Source: DATAQC01 sp046263055 | GTDB lineage: Bacteria > Actinomycetota > Acidimicrobiia > Acidimicrobiales > AC-14 | Assembly (NCBI GenBank): GCA_046263055.1 | Contig: JBHELO010000128.1 | Span: forward strand, 1-30,165 | DNA: 30,165 nucleotides | Direction of reading: 5' to 3' | In this document: in pieces, positions 6,845 through 14,641 of the stretch | Position numbering within the stretch: position 1 is the stretch's first letter | Layout: each line of letters opens with the position of its first letter | Translations under genes and position numbers: made by a program | The notes under the pieces: model-generated | Databases searched by the model: none | What the model was told of the DNA's origin: nothing | Seen by the model: only the letters and a program-made list of their open reading frames with translations

Positions 6845-7798
6845 ATGCCCAAGACGTCGCCCGACGGGAGGCAGTCCGCCAGCGACGAGTGCGCCGACGG
6901 CCCGTGCACGGTGGCGCTCGTGCTCAACCACCGGCGTCCCCGGGCGGTCGAGCTGGCCCGCCAGGCCGCCGACTGGTTGGCGGCCGGCGGCCACCGGGTG
7001 CGCGTGCCCGACGCCGACGCCGCCGCCGCCGGGCTCTCTGACTACGCCTGCCCGGCGGCCGAGGTGGGCCAGGGCGCCGCCCTGGCCGTGAGCCTGGGGG
7101 GGGACGGGACGATCCTGCGCACCCTGAGCCTGGTGGCCACCCACGAGGTGCCGGTGCTGGGAGTCAACCTCGGCCGTCTCGGCTACCTGGCCCATGTGGA
7201 GCCCGACGCCCTCACCGACGCCCTGAAGCGCTTCGTGGCCGGTGACCACGACGTGGAGGAGCGCATCCTCCTGTGCGTGCGGGTGGAGACGGGAGCCGAC
7301 TCGGACCAGGCCGGCACTGAGCCGGGGACGGCGCACGAAGTCGCCGTGGCCGGCACCCGGCTGGCCCTCAACGAGGCGGTGGTGGAGAAGCTTTCGCCCG
7401 GCCAGGTCGTGCACGTGGCGGTGGCCATCGACGGCTGCTTCTTCCTCAGCTACGCGGCCGACGGCATGATCGTGGCCACGCCCACCGGCTCCACGGCCTA
7501 TGCCTTCTCGGCCCGGGGCCCGATCATCGCCCCCACCCTCCGGGCGCTCCTGCTCTCCCCGGTCTCGCCCCACATGGCGTTCGACCGCAGCCTCGTCTTC
7601 GGGCCGGACCAGTCGCTGCGACTGGAGGTCCTCGACCGACCCGGCCTCCTCATCGTGGACGGCCAGGAGCTCGGGCGCCTGGACCCCGGAGCCTCCATCA
7701 CCTGCACCGCCGCCCCCCAGCCGGCCCGCTTCGTGACCTTCGCCATGCAGGACTTCTACGGTGTGCTCAAGGCCAAGTTCGGCCTCGCCGACCGATGA
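6845..7798 (+). CDS. nadK: NAD kinase
   Basis: The 317-aa protein phosphorylates NAD to NADP in the cytosol. It carries the family motifs in order: GGDGT at residues 85-89 (ATP/NAD binding), GVNLGRLGYL at 106-115, the NE pair at 176-177 in ALNEAVVEK, and TPTGSTAYAFSARGPI at 212-227. Residues 1 to about 20 are a polar extension not typical of the core. The ATG lies 2 nt after the tlyA stop, and the final ATGA overlaps the recN start, so all three are translated from one message. The tlyA-nadK-recN order is a standard actinobacterial arrangement. NADPH supply also depends on the zwf operon at the right end of the window, but no direct link is visible. Confidence 0.95.
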   Translation: MPKTSPDGRQSASDECADGPCTVALVLNHRRPRAVELARQAADWLAAGGHRVRVPDADAAAAGLSDYACPAAEVGQGAALAVSLGGDGTILRTLSLVATHEVPVLGVNLGRLGYLAHVEPDALTDALKRFVAGDHDVEERILLCVRVETGADSDQAGTEPGTAHEVAVAGTRLALNEAVVEKLSPGQVVHVAVAIDGCFFLSYAADGMIVATPTGSTAYAFSARGPIIAPTLRALLLSPVSPHMAFDRSLVFGPDQSLRLEVLDRPGLLIVDGQELGRLDPGASITCTAAPQPARFVTFAMQDFYGVLKAKFGLADR

Positions 7799-9579
7799 TG
7801 CTGGCCGAGCTCCACGTGCGCAACCTGGGGGTGATCGACGACCTCCACCTCGTCCTGGGGCCGGGCATGACCGCCCTCACCGGGGAGACGGGCGCCGGAA
7901 AGACGCTGGTCGTGGAAGCCATCGAGCTGCTGCTGGGCGGCCGGGCCGACCCCGTCCTCGTCCGTCCCGGCGCCGACGAGGCGCTGGTGGAGGGCCGCTT
8001 CGTGGCCGCCGCCGACGAGGGCTCCCCGGCCACCGGGGAGGCGGAGGAGACGGTGCTGGCCCGGGTCGTGCCGCGGTCCGGGCGGTCCCGGGCCTACGTC
8101 GACGGCCGGCTGGCCACCGTCGCCGACCTGGGGGCCCGAGGCCGGGCGCTGGTCGACCTCCACGGCCAGCACGCCTCCCAGTCCCTCCTGTCGGCCCGGG
8201 CCCAGCGAGCGGCCCTCGACCGGTTCGGGGCCGTCGACCTCGGGCCCGTGGCCGCCGCCCGCTCGGACCTGGCCACTGTCGACGCCGCTCTGGCCGCCCT
8301 GGGCGGGGACGCCCGGGCCCGGGCTCGCGAGCTCGACCTCCTGCGCTTCCAGGTGGGGGAGATCGACGCCGCCGGGCTCGAGGGCGCCGACGAGGACGAA
8401 CACCTGGAGGCCGAGGAAGACCTGCTGGCCGGGGCCGAGGGCCATCGGGCGGCGGGGGAGGCGGCGCTCGACGAGCTGACCACCGACGGCGGCGCGCTCG
8501 ACGGGCTGGGGCGGGCCATCGCCGCCTGTGCCGGTCACCGGCCCCTGGCTGATGCGGAGGATCGCCTGCGGGCGGCGGCCGCCGACCTGGCGGAGGGGGC
8601 GGCCGACCTGCGGGCGGTGACCGAGGCGATCGACGTGGACCCCGAGCGCCTGGCCGCCGTGCAGGACCGGCGCCGCCTGCTGCGAGAGCTGCGCCGCAAG
8701 TACGGTGAGGTGTTGTCCGAGGTCCTGGCGTACGGGGAGCAGGCCCGCGGCCGCGTGGCCGAGCTCGAGGGCCACGACGCCCGGGTGGCCCAGCTGGAGG
8801 CGGAGAGAACCGCCATGGCCGAGCGGGTGGCGTCGGCGGCCGCCGCGGTGGGACGGGCCCGGCGGGTCGCCGCCCCCCGGCTGGCGTCGGCGGTCGAGGG
8901 CCACCTGCGCCGGCTGGCCATGCCCCGCGCCCGGGTAGAGGTGTCGGTGGGCCCTGAGGATCCCGGCGACGACGTCGCCATCCTGCTGGGCGCCAACGCC
9001 GGCGAGGCCACGCTTCCCCTGGCCAAGGTGGCGTCGGGCGGCGAGCTTGCCCGGGCCTGCCTGGCCCTCCGGCTCGTCCTCACCCCCGGCGCCGCCGAGC
9101 AGGACCTCGGCCCCGGCCGCGCCGGCGGCGACCAGACCAGCCGCCGACGGGTCCCTCCGGGCGCCGGTCGTGGCGGCGCCGCCGGACAGGGAGTGGCACC
9201 GGGCACCGCCGGCGGCGGCACCGACCCCGACGCCGCCGGCAACGGGGCGCCGGCCGCCCTGGTCTTCGACGAGGTCGACGCCGGGGTGGGCGGGCAAGCG
9301 GCGGGCGCAGTGGGTCGGGCCCTGGCCGATCTGGCCGCCGGTGGCTACCAGGTGCTGGTGGTCACCCACCTGCCGCAGGTGGCGGCCTTCGCCGACCACC
9401 AGGTGGCGGTGACCAAGGAGGAGTGGGGCGGCCGCACCGTCGCCCGGGCCGCGGTGGTGTCGGGGCAGGACCGGGTCGTGGAGCTGTCCCGGATGCTGTC
9501 CGGCCAGCCGGCCAGCGCCACCGCCCAGGGCCACGCCGAGGAGCTGCTGGCCACCGCCTCGCGGGAGCGCCCCCGCTGA
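7795..9579 (+). CDS. recN: DNA repair protein RecN
   Basis: RecN is an SMC-like ATPase acting early in double-strand-break repair. The 594-aa protein has a Walker A GETGAGKT at residues 30-37, the RecN DLHGQHASQSLL segment, a coiled-coil middle rich in Ala, Glu and Arg, the ABC signature VASGGELARA at about 412-421 and Walker B ALVFDEVDAG at 488-497. Between signature and Walker B there is an unusual Gly/Ala/Pro/Arg-rich insert of roughly 45 residues where other RecN proteins have about ten. The start overlaps the nadK stop (ATGA at 7795-7798); ATG 7798 is a possible alternative. The stop overlaps the steA start by one base (TGATG). No damage box is visible at this internal position, so expression should follow the operon. 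Confidence 0.95.
   Translation: MMLAELHVRNLGVIDDLHLVLGPGMTALTGETGAGKTLVVEAIELLLGGRADPVLVRPGADEALVEGRFVAAADEGSPATGEAEETVLARVVPRSGRSRAYVDGRLATVADLGARGRALVDLHGQHASQSLLSARAQRAALDRFGAVDLGPVAAARSDLATVDAALAALGGDARARARELDLLRFQVGEIDAAGLEGADEDEHLEAEEDLLAGAEGHRAAGEAALDELTTDGGALDGLGRAIAACAGHRPLADAEDRLRAAAADLAEGAADLRAVTEAIDVDPERLAAVQDRRRLLRELRRKYGEVLSEVLAYGEQARGRVAELEGHDARVAQLEAERTAMAERVASAAAAVGRARRVAAPRLASAVEGHLRRLAMPRARVEVSVGPEDPGDDVAILLGANAGEATLPLAKVASGGELARACLALRLVLTPGAAEQDLGPGRAGGDQTSRRRVPPGAGRGGAAGQGVAPGTAGGGTDPDAAGNGAPAALVFDEVDAGVGGQAAGAVGRALADLAAGGYQVLVVTHLPQVAAFADHQVAVTKEEWGGRTVARAAVVSGQDRVVELSRMLSGQPASATAQGHAEELLATASRERPR
9082..9254 (+). other. Low-complexity insert within recN ATPase head
   Basis: About 57 codons separate LALRLVL, just after the ABC signature, from the Walker B strand; about 45 of them are extra compared with typical RecN. 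The encoded residues are Gly, Ala, Pro, Arg and Asp. The reading frame stays open and both flanking motifs are intact, so it is an in-frame insertion and not a frameshift. Confidence 0.7.
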
Positions 9580-11072
9580 TGGCCCGTCGCCCGGTCGAGG
9601 ACGCCACCGCCGCCGCCGTCGAGCCGGCGGCCACCGCGCCACCGGCGGCCACCGCCACCACTGCGCCCGCCACCACTGCGCCCGCCACCACTGGGCCCGC
9701 CACCACTGGGCCCGCCACCACTGGGCCCGCCACCACTGGGCCCGCCACCACTGCGCCCGCCACCACTGGGCCCGCCCCCCCGGTGTCGGCCGCCGCCGTC
9801 GCCCAGGGCGCGCGGCGCGGGCGGCGGGCGGGCGGCCGGCGCGCCGGCGGGAGGACGGCCGGCGCCGACCACGCCACCACCGCCAGCGGTCCGGCCCGGC
9901 CCCATCCCGACGGCACGACGGGGACGGGCGGGGGCACCGGCGTAGTGGTGGCCCAGGCGCGGGTGGACCTCCGCACGAAGTCCCTGCTGGCCCGGGTGCA
10001 GCCCGGCGAGGTGGCGGTGGTCGACCACGAGGACCTGGACCGCCTGGCCGCCGAGGGTCTCATCCGGGCCCGGGTGGGAGCCGTCGTGAACGCCTCCCGC
10101 TCAATCTCCGGCCGGTACCCCAACGTCGGCCCCCTCCTGCTGGCCGCCGCCGGCATCCCCCTCATCGACGAGGTCGGGCCCCAGATCATGGTGGCCGTCA
10201 CCGAGGGCCAGTGGCTGCGGGTGGCCGGCACCCAGGTGCTGCGGGGGACGGAGGTGGTGGCGTCGGGCACGCGCCACACCCTGGAGTCGCTCGAATCCCA
10301 GCTGGAGGCGGCCAAGCGCTCGGTCAGCGACGAGTTGGGGCGCTTCGCCGAGAACACCCTCTCCTACCTGGCCCGCGAGCACCACCTGCTGATCGACTCG
10401 CCCGTCCTGCCCGACCTGCGCACCGACCTGGCCGGCCGCCACGTGCTGGTGGTGGTGCGCGGCCTCGACTACCGCGACGACCTGGCCGCCCTCCGCTCAT
10501 ACATCCGCGAGCTACGGCCCGTGCTGGTGGGCGTGGACGGGGGTGCCGACGCCCTCCTGGAGGCCGGCCACTCGCCCGACCTGATCATCGGCGACTTCGA
10601 CTCGGTGTCCGACACCGCCCTGCGGGGCGGCGCCCAGTTGGTGGTGCACGCCTACCCGGGCGGCGACGCCCCCGGCGCCGAGCGCCTGGCCGCCCTGGGC
10701 CTGCCGTTCACCCGGTTCGAAGCCACCGGCACCAGCGAGGACGTGGCCATGCTCCTGGCCTACGAGAAGCGGGCCGAGCTGATCGTGGCGGTAGGCACCC
10801 ACGCGTCGATGGTGGAGTTCCTGGACAAGGGCCGCGAGGGCATGGCGTCCACTTTCCTCGTCCGCCTCAAGGTCGGCCCCATCCTGGTGGACGCCAAGGG
10901 CGTGAACCGCCTCTACCAGAGCCGGGTCCGCCGGGGCGACCTGGTCGTGCTGGTGGCCGCCGCCCTGCTGGCCATGCTGGTGATCGTGGCCGTCGCCCAA
11001 CCCCTGCACGTGTTCATCCGGGCCATGGGCCTCAGCCTGCACGACACCTGGCACGCCCTGACCGGGCACTGA
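9579..11072 (+). CDS. steA: SteA-like putative cytokinetic ring protein
   Basis: The 497-aa protein begins with ~125 residues of low complexity: eight ATT(A/G)P units, then an Arg/Gly-rich basic stretch. The conserved body starts near VVVAQARVDLRTKSLLARV and includes NASRSISGRYPNVGPLLLAAAG. It also has a thiamin-pyrophosphokinase-like block with GVDGGADALLEAG and PDLIIGDFDSVSD, then TSEDVAMLLAY and GTHASMVEFLDKGREGMAS. One TM helix lies near the C-terminus (LVVLVAAALLAMLVIVAVA). This matches the SteA family, which in corynebacteria acts with SteB at the division septum upstream of peptidoglycan hydrolases. The ATG overlaps the recN stop. steB follows after 14 bp, as in other actinobacteria. 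The nucleotide-binding fold is a resemblance; no catalytic activity is claimed. Confidence 0.88.
   Translation: MARRPVEDATAAAVEPAATAPPAATATTAPATTAPATTGPATTGPATTGPATTGPATTAPATTGPAPPVSAAAVAQGARRGRRAGGRRAGGRTAGADHATTASGPARPHPDGTTGTGGGTGVVVAQARVDLRTKSLLARVQPGEVAVVDHEDLDRLAAEGLIRARVGAVVNASRSISGRYPNVGPLLLAAAGIPLIDEVGPQIMVAVTEGQWLRVAGTQVLRGTEVVASGTRHTLESLESQLEAAKRSVSDELGRFAENTLSYLAREHHLLIDSPVLPDLRTDLAGRHVLVVVRGLDYRDDLAALRSYIRELRPVLVGVDGGADALLEAGHSPDLIIGDFDSVSDTALRGGAQLVVHAYPGGDAPGAERLAALGLPFTRFEATGTSEDVAMLLAYEKRAELIVAVGTHASMVEFLDKGREGMASTFLVRLKVGPILVDAKGVNRLYQSRVRRGDLVVLVAAALLAMLVIVAVAQPLHVFIRAMGLSLHDTWHALTGH
9654..9773 (+). repeat. Eight tandem 15-bp repeats in steA
   Basis: The unit GCCACCACTGSGCCC (S = C or G) occurs eight times in phase and encodes ATTAP or ATTGP. 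It lies in the disordered N-terminus of SteA. The length is a multiple of three, so gain or loss of units would keep the frame. Copies are almost identical, suggesting recent expansion by slippage. Confidence 0.9.
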
Positions 11073-11086
11073 CGGGGGGCCGCCGG

Positions 11087-12052
11087 ATGATCAACCTCCG
11101 CTACCACGTGGTGTCGCTCGTCGCCGTCTTCCTGGCCCTCACCGTGGGCATCGTCATGGGCTCCACCGTCATCGACCGGGTGACGGTGGACGCCCTCAAC
11201 CAGCGGGTCACCAGCGTCAGCAAGTCGGTGAGCAACGTGCAGGCCGAGAACGAGCGGCTCAAGGCCCAGGTGTCCACCCTCCAGGGCTTCGCCGACCAGG
11301 CCCGGGACCAGATCGCCCAGGGACGGCTCAAGGGCGTGCCGGTGCTGGTCGTGAGCATCACCGGCATCGACCGCAAGCCGGTGGACGGCCTCCGCCAGGC
11401 CCTGGCCAGCTCCCAGGCGGCGATGGCCGGCACCGTGTGGTTCACGACCAAGATGCGGGTGGCCGGAGACGCCGACGCCCGCGCCCTGGCCGCCGCCCTC
11501 AACGTGGCCGTCGACCGCCCCGACGCCCTCCGGCGCCTCGCTCTCACCCGCCTGGCGGCGGCCGCCGAGGGGACGCCCGACGTCAACCCGCTGCCCGCCC
11601 TCGTCTCCGCCGGCTTCGCCGCCTGGGACCCGCCGCCGGCGCCCGCGTCCACCAGCACCACCGCCGCCGGCGCCACCTCCACCTCCACCGCTCCACCGGT
11701 GGCCGGCACCCTGCCCGCCGCCGGTGTGCGGGTGGTGCTGGTATCGGGCGCGGGTGCCGACGTGGGCGACGACGAGGTGGCCGTCCCCCTGGCCCAGGTT
11801 CTGGGCCAGTCGTCGAGCCGGCTGGTGGCTGCCGAGTCGGGCCAGGACACCCCTGGCGGACGGGCCGTGTTCGTCGGCCTGCTGCGCAACGACGCCACCC
11901 TGTCGGCGCGGGTCTCCACCGTCGACGACCTGGAGTCGCCCAGCGGGCAGGCGGCCACCGTCCTCGCCTTGGAGGACCTGGCCGTGCCCCGCACCGGCGA
12001 CTACGGCGTGGGCCCCGGCGCCACGCGCCAGCTGCCCGCCACCTCGACGTGA
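11087..12052 (+). CDS. steB: SteB / MctB family membrane-anchored protein (copper transporter family)
   Basis: The 321-aa protein has one N-terminal TM segment (VSLVAVFLALTVGIVMGS, residues ~9-26) within the family-typical MINLRYHVVSL start. A coiled coil follows at ~35-75 (VTSVSKSVSNVQAENERLKA), then an extracytoplasmic domain with VPVLVVSITGIDRKPVDGLR. A Ser/Thr/Ala/Pro-rich linker at ~185-205 splits the domain. The family is annotated as copper transporter MctB in mycobacteria and SteB in corynebacteria. Being next to steA and murJ, the division role fits better here (inference). The final GTGA overlaps the murJ start. ATG 11087 follows a GGGGGG run that could act as a weak Shine-Dalgarno. 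Confidence 0.87.
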   Translation: MINLRYHVVSLVAVFLALTVGIVMGSTVIDRVTVDALNQRVTSVSKSVSNVQAENERLKAQVSTLQGFADQARDQIAQGRLKGVPVLVVSITGIDRKPVDGLRQALASSQAAMAGTVWFTTKMRVAGDADARALAAALNVAVDRPDALRRLALTRLAAAAEGTPDVNPLPALVSAGFAAWDPPPAPASTSTTAAGATSTSTAPPVAGTLPAAGVRVVLVSGAGADVGDDEVAVPLAQVLGQSSSRLVAAESGQDTPGGRAVFVGLLRNDATLSARVSTVDDLESPSGQAATVLALEDLAVPRTGDYGVGPGATRQLPATST

Positions 12053-13707
12053 CCGCGCCCCACCGGGGCGACGGCGAGGCGGCCGGCGGTGCGGCCGGCG
12101 GCCTGGCCCGCCACGCGGCCCAGATCACCGCCGGCAACCTGGCCTCCCGGCTGACCGGCCTCGTGCGGGTGGTGGCGGTGGCCGGCGCCCTCGGCACCAC
12201 GTTCCTGGGCAACACCTACCAGACCGCCAACCTCGTCTCCAACATCCTGTTCGAGCTGCTGGCCGCCGGCCTCCTGTCCTCCGTCCTGGTCCCGCCCTTC
12301 GTCCGCCTCATCGAGGCCGGGCGGCCCGACGAGGCCGACGAGGTGGCGGGGGCGCTGCTCGGTCTGGGCCTGGTGGCGCTGGGCGCCGTCACGGTGGCCG
12401 GCCTCCTCGGCCGCACCTGGATCATGCGGGGCCTCACGGTGGCGGTCCCCGACGCCGGGGTCCGGGCCGCCGAGGTGCGGCTCGGCTCGTTCCTGCTCTT
12501 GCTGTTCCTGCCCCAGGTGCTGCTGTACGCCGTGGGGGCGGTGGCGACCGCCCTGCTCACCGGGGCCCGGCGCTTCGCCGCCCCCTCCTTCGCCCCGGTG
12601 GCCAACAACGTGGTGGTGGTGTCCACCATGGCGATCTTCTGGGTCATGGAGCGGGGCGGCCGGCCGGGCGGCGCCGCCGGGCTGGACGTTCCGGCCGCCC
12701 AGAAGCTGGTGCTGGCCGTCGGCACCACCGCCGGGGTGGCGGCCATGACCCTGGTGGCGGTGCTGGGCGCCCGCCGGGCCGGCTTCCGCCTGCGGCCCCG
12801 ATGGCGGCCCGGCCACCCCGAGGTGCGGGCCCTGGGCCGGGCCGGCGCCTGGGGGGTGGCCTACCTGGCCTGCAACCAGGCGCTGGTGGCCACCACCCTG
12901 GTCCTGGCCAACCGGGTGGCCGGCGGGGTGGTGGCCTACCAGATCGCCTTCACCGTGTTCCTCCTACCGTTCGCGGTGGCCGCCCACCCCACCCTCACCG
13001 CCGTCTACCCCCGCCTGGTGACCGAGGCCGCCGCCCGCCGGTGGCGGGCCTTCGCCGACGGCCTGTCGTCGTCGGGGGCCACCATCGTGTTCCTCGTGGC
13101 CCCGGCCGCCGCCCTGGTGGTGGCCCTCGGGCGCCCGGCGCTGGGCCTCGTCCGCCTGGGCCGCCTGGACGCCGGCGGGGTGGCCCTGGCGGCCCGAGTG
13201 CTGGCCGCTTATGCCCTCGGCCTGGTGGGGTACGCCGGGTTCCAGCTCCTGACCCGGGCGGCGTACGCCGCCGGCGATACCCGCACGCCCGCCCTGGTCA
13301 ACGGGGCCATGGCCCTGGGAGGCTCCGTGCTCATGGTGGGGCTCGGCGCCCTGGCCACCGGCGGCGACCGGGTGGTGGTGCTGGGCCTGGCCCATTCGGC
13401 GGCCATGGTGGGCGGGGCGGCCGCCCTGGCGGTGGCCGTCCGCCGCCGGGTGGGGGAGCGGTGCCTGGCGCCCGGCACCCTGGCCCGAGGGCTGGCGGCG
13501 GCGGTGGCGGCCGGCGTCGTCGCCCGGTTGGTGGCCGACCGGGTGGGCGGCGGCGGGCGGGCGGCGGCGGTGGCGGCGGTGGCCGCCGGCACGGTTGGCG
13601 GCGCTGCCGTCTACCTGGCCGCCCAGTGGTCGCTGCGGGCCCCCGAGCTGCGCCGCTGGCGGGCGCCCGGGGCACCCGTCAGCCCCGAGCCGGAGCCGGC
13701 CCCCTGA
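12049..13707 (+). CDS. murJ: Lipid II flippase MurJ
   Basis: The 552-aa integral membrane protein belongs to the MurJ/MviN branch of the MOP superfamily and flips lipid-linked peptidoglycan precursors across the membrane. Visible family features are the first helix region ITAGNLASRLTGLVRV, the ANLVSNILFELLAAG block followed by LVPPFVRL, and about 13-14 hydrophobic helices separated by short basic loops. The C-terminus ends in a short Pro/Glu tail. GTG 12049 overlaps the steB stop (GTGA) and the protein then starts with a ~20-residue Gly/Ala-rich extension before the conserved region. Unlike mycobacterial MurJ it lacks a long cytoplasmic pseudokinase tail. Placement after steA and steB puts septation and lipid II export in one transcript. 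Confidence 0.93.
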   Translation: MTAPHRGDGEAAGGAAGGLARHAAQITAGNLASRLTGLVRVVAVAGALGTTFLGNTYQTANLVSNILFELLAAGLLSSVLVPPFVRLIEAGRPDEADEVAGALLGLGLVALGAVTVAGLLGRTWIMRGLTVAVPDAGVRAAEVRLGSFLLLLFLPQVLLYAVGAVATALLTGARRFAAPSFAPVANNVVVVSTMAIFWVMERGGRPGGAAGLDVPAAQKLVLAVGTTAGVAAMTLVAVLGARRAGFRLRPRWRPGHPEVRALGRAGAWGVAYLACNQALVATTLVLANRVAGGVVAYQIAFTVFLLPFAVAAHPTLTAVYPRLVTEAAARRWRAFADGLSSSGATIVFLVAPAAALVVALGRPALGLVRLGRLDAGGVALAARVLAAYALGLVGYAGFQLLTRAAYAAGDTRTPALVNGAMALGGSVLMVGLGALATGGDRVVVLGLAHSAAMVGGAAALAVAVRRRVGERCLAPGTLARGLAAAVAAGVVARLVADRVGGGGRAAAVAAVAAGTVGGAAVYLAAQWSLRAPELRRWRAPGAPVSPEPEPAP

Positions 13708-13711
13708 CCGC

Positions 13712-13829
13712 CCCCGGTGGGTCGGGGGGTCACGCCGGCGGGCGGGACGGCCGTGGCCCCATGGAGGCGGCCCCGGTGGGTCGGGGGGGCACGCCGGCGG
13801 GCGGGACGGCCGTGGCCCCATGGAGGCGG
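13712..13829 (+). repeat. Tandem 59-bp duplication before the glycosyltransferase gene
   Basis: Bases 13712-13770 and 13771-13829 are two copies of one 59-bp unit differing at one position (T13730 versus G13789), and a further CCCCGGTG begins a third. Each copy holds the sequence CCCCATGGAGGCGG, so the start codon is duplicated (ATG 13761 and ATG 13820). Since 59 is not a multiple of three, only the second ATG is in frame with the gene. The first opens a 25-codon frame ending at TGA 13836-13838, inside the start of the gene. Confidence 0.95.
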
Positions 13830-14641
13830 CCCCGGTGACGGGCGTGAGCGACCGCCCGCCGGTGGTCGTCGCCCTGGTCGCCGCCCTGAACCGGGCCGAC
13901 ACGGTGGGGCCCACGGTGCGCGCCCTGGCCTCGGTGGGCGACGTCCACCGGGTGGTGGTCGTGGACGACGGGTCGACCGACGCCACCGCGGCGGTGGCGG
14001 CGGCCGCCGGAGCGACGGTGGTGCGCCTCCCCGCCAACGTGGGCAAGGGCGGCGCCGTCTCCGCCGGTGTCCACGCCACCCCCGATGCCGACGTGTACCT
14101 CCTGGTGGACGCCGACGTGGGAGCGACGGCGGCGGCCGCCGCCCGCCTGCTCCCGCCGGTGCTGGCGGGGGCGGCCGACATGACCGTGGGCGTGCTGGCC
14201 GCCGGCACCGGAGGCGGCTTCGGCCTGGTGCGGGCGGTGGCGGGCGCCGGCATCGCCGGGGCGTGCGGCCTGCGGCCCCGGGCCCCGCTGTCGGGCCAGC
14301 GGGCGGTCCGGGCCGACGTCCTGCGCACCGTCACCCTGGCCCCTCGCTTCGGCCTGGAGACCGCCCTCACCATCGACGCCGTGCGGGCCGGCGCCCGGGT
14401 GCTCGAGCTGGACGTGGACATGGCCCACCGGCCGGGCGGGCGCACCGTCGCCGGCTTCGCCCATCGCGGCCGCCAGGGGCGCGACGTGGTGGTGGCCCTG
14501 TGGCCCCGGCTGGTCCCCGCTCCCGCTCGCGCCGCCCTCGTGGTGGGGGCCACGGTGGTAGGGGCCACGGTGATGACGGCACGGGCCCTGCGAGGGCTGG
14601 CGGTGCGCCCCCGGCCCGCGGCCGGACGGCCCCCGCGGTGA
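13820..14641 (+). CDS. Family 2 glycosyltransferase
   Basis: The 273-aa protein has a GT-A fold: PPVVVALVAALNRADTVG at the N-terminus, VVVVDDGSTDATA (nucleotide-sugar binding), NVGKGGAV, and the metal-binding DAD in VYLLVDADVG. PLSGQRAVRADVL and FGLETALTIDAV in the second half match dolichyl/polyprenyl-phosphate-sugar synthase-like enzymes. A C-terminal hydrophobic stretch (ARAALVVGATVVGATVM) may anchor it to the membrane. The sugar donor and acceptor are unknown. ATG 13820 lies in the second copy of a 59-bp repeat; GTG 13835 and GTG 13844 are in-frame alternatives. The stop overlaps the next start (GTGA). Together with the next gene it may build a lipid-linked envelope glycan (inference). 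Confidence 0.85.
   Translation: MEAAPVTGVSDRPPVVVALVAALNRADTVGPTVRALASVGDVHRVVVVDDGSTDATAAVAAAAGATVVRLPANVGKGGAVSAGVHATPDADVYLLVDADVGATAAAAARLLPPVLAGAADMTVGVLAAGTGGGFGLVRAVAGAGIAGACGLRPRAPLSGQRAVRADVLRTVTLAPRFGLETALTIDAVRAGARVLELDVDMAHRPGGRTVAGFAHRGRQGRDVVVALWPRLVPAPARAALVVGATVVGATVMTARALRGLAVRPRPAAGRPPR

Noticed and set aside
9640..9800. CRISPR-like array of regular repeats
   Set aside because: The 15-bp units have no spacers and are exactly in frame, encoding ATT(A/G)P inside SteA.
9640..9860. Gly/Ser-Gly-rich protein on the minus strand (GGGPSGGGP repeats)
   Set aside because: It is the antisense reading of the steA repeat; steA has a conserved body and operon context, the antisense frame has none.
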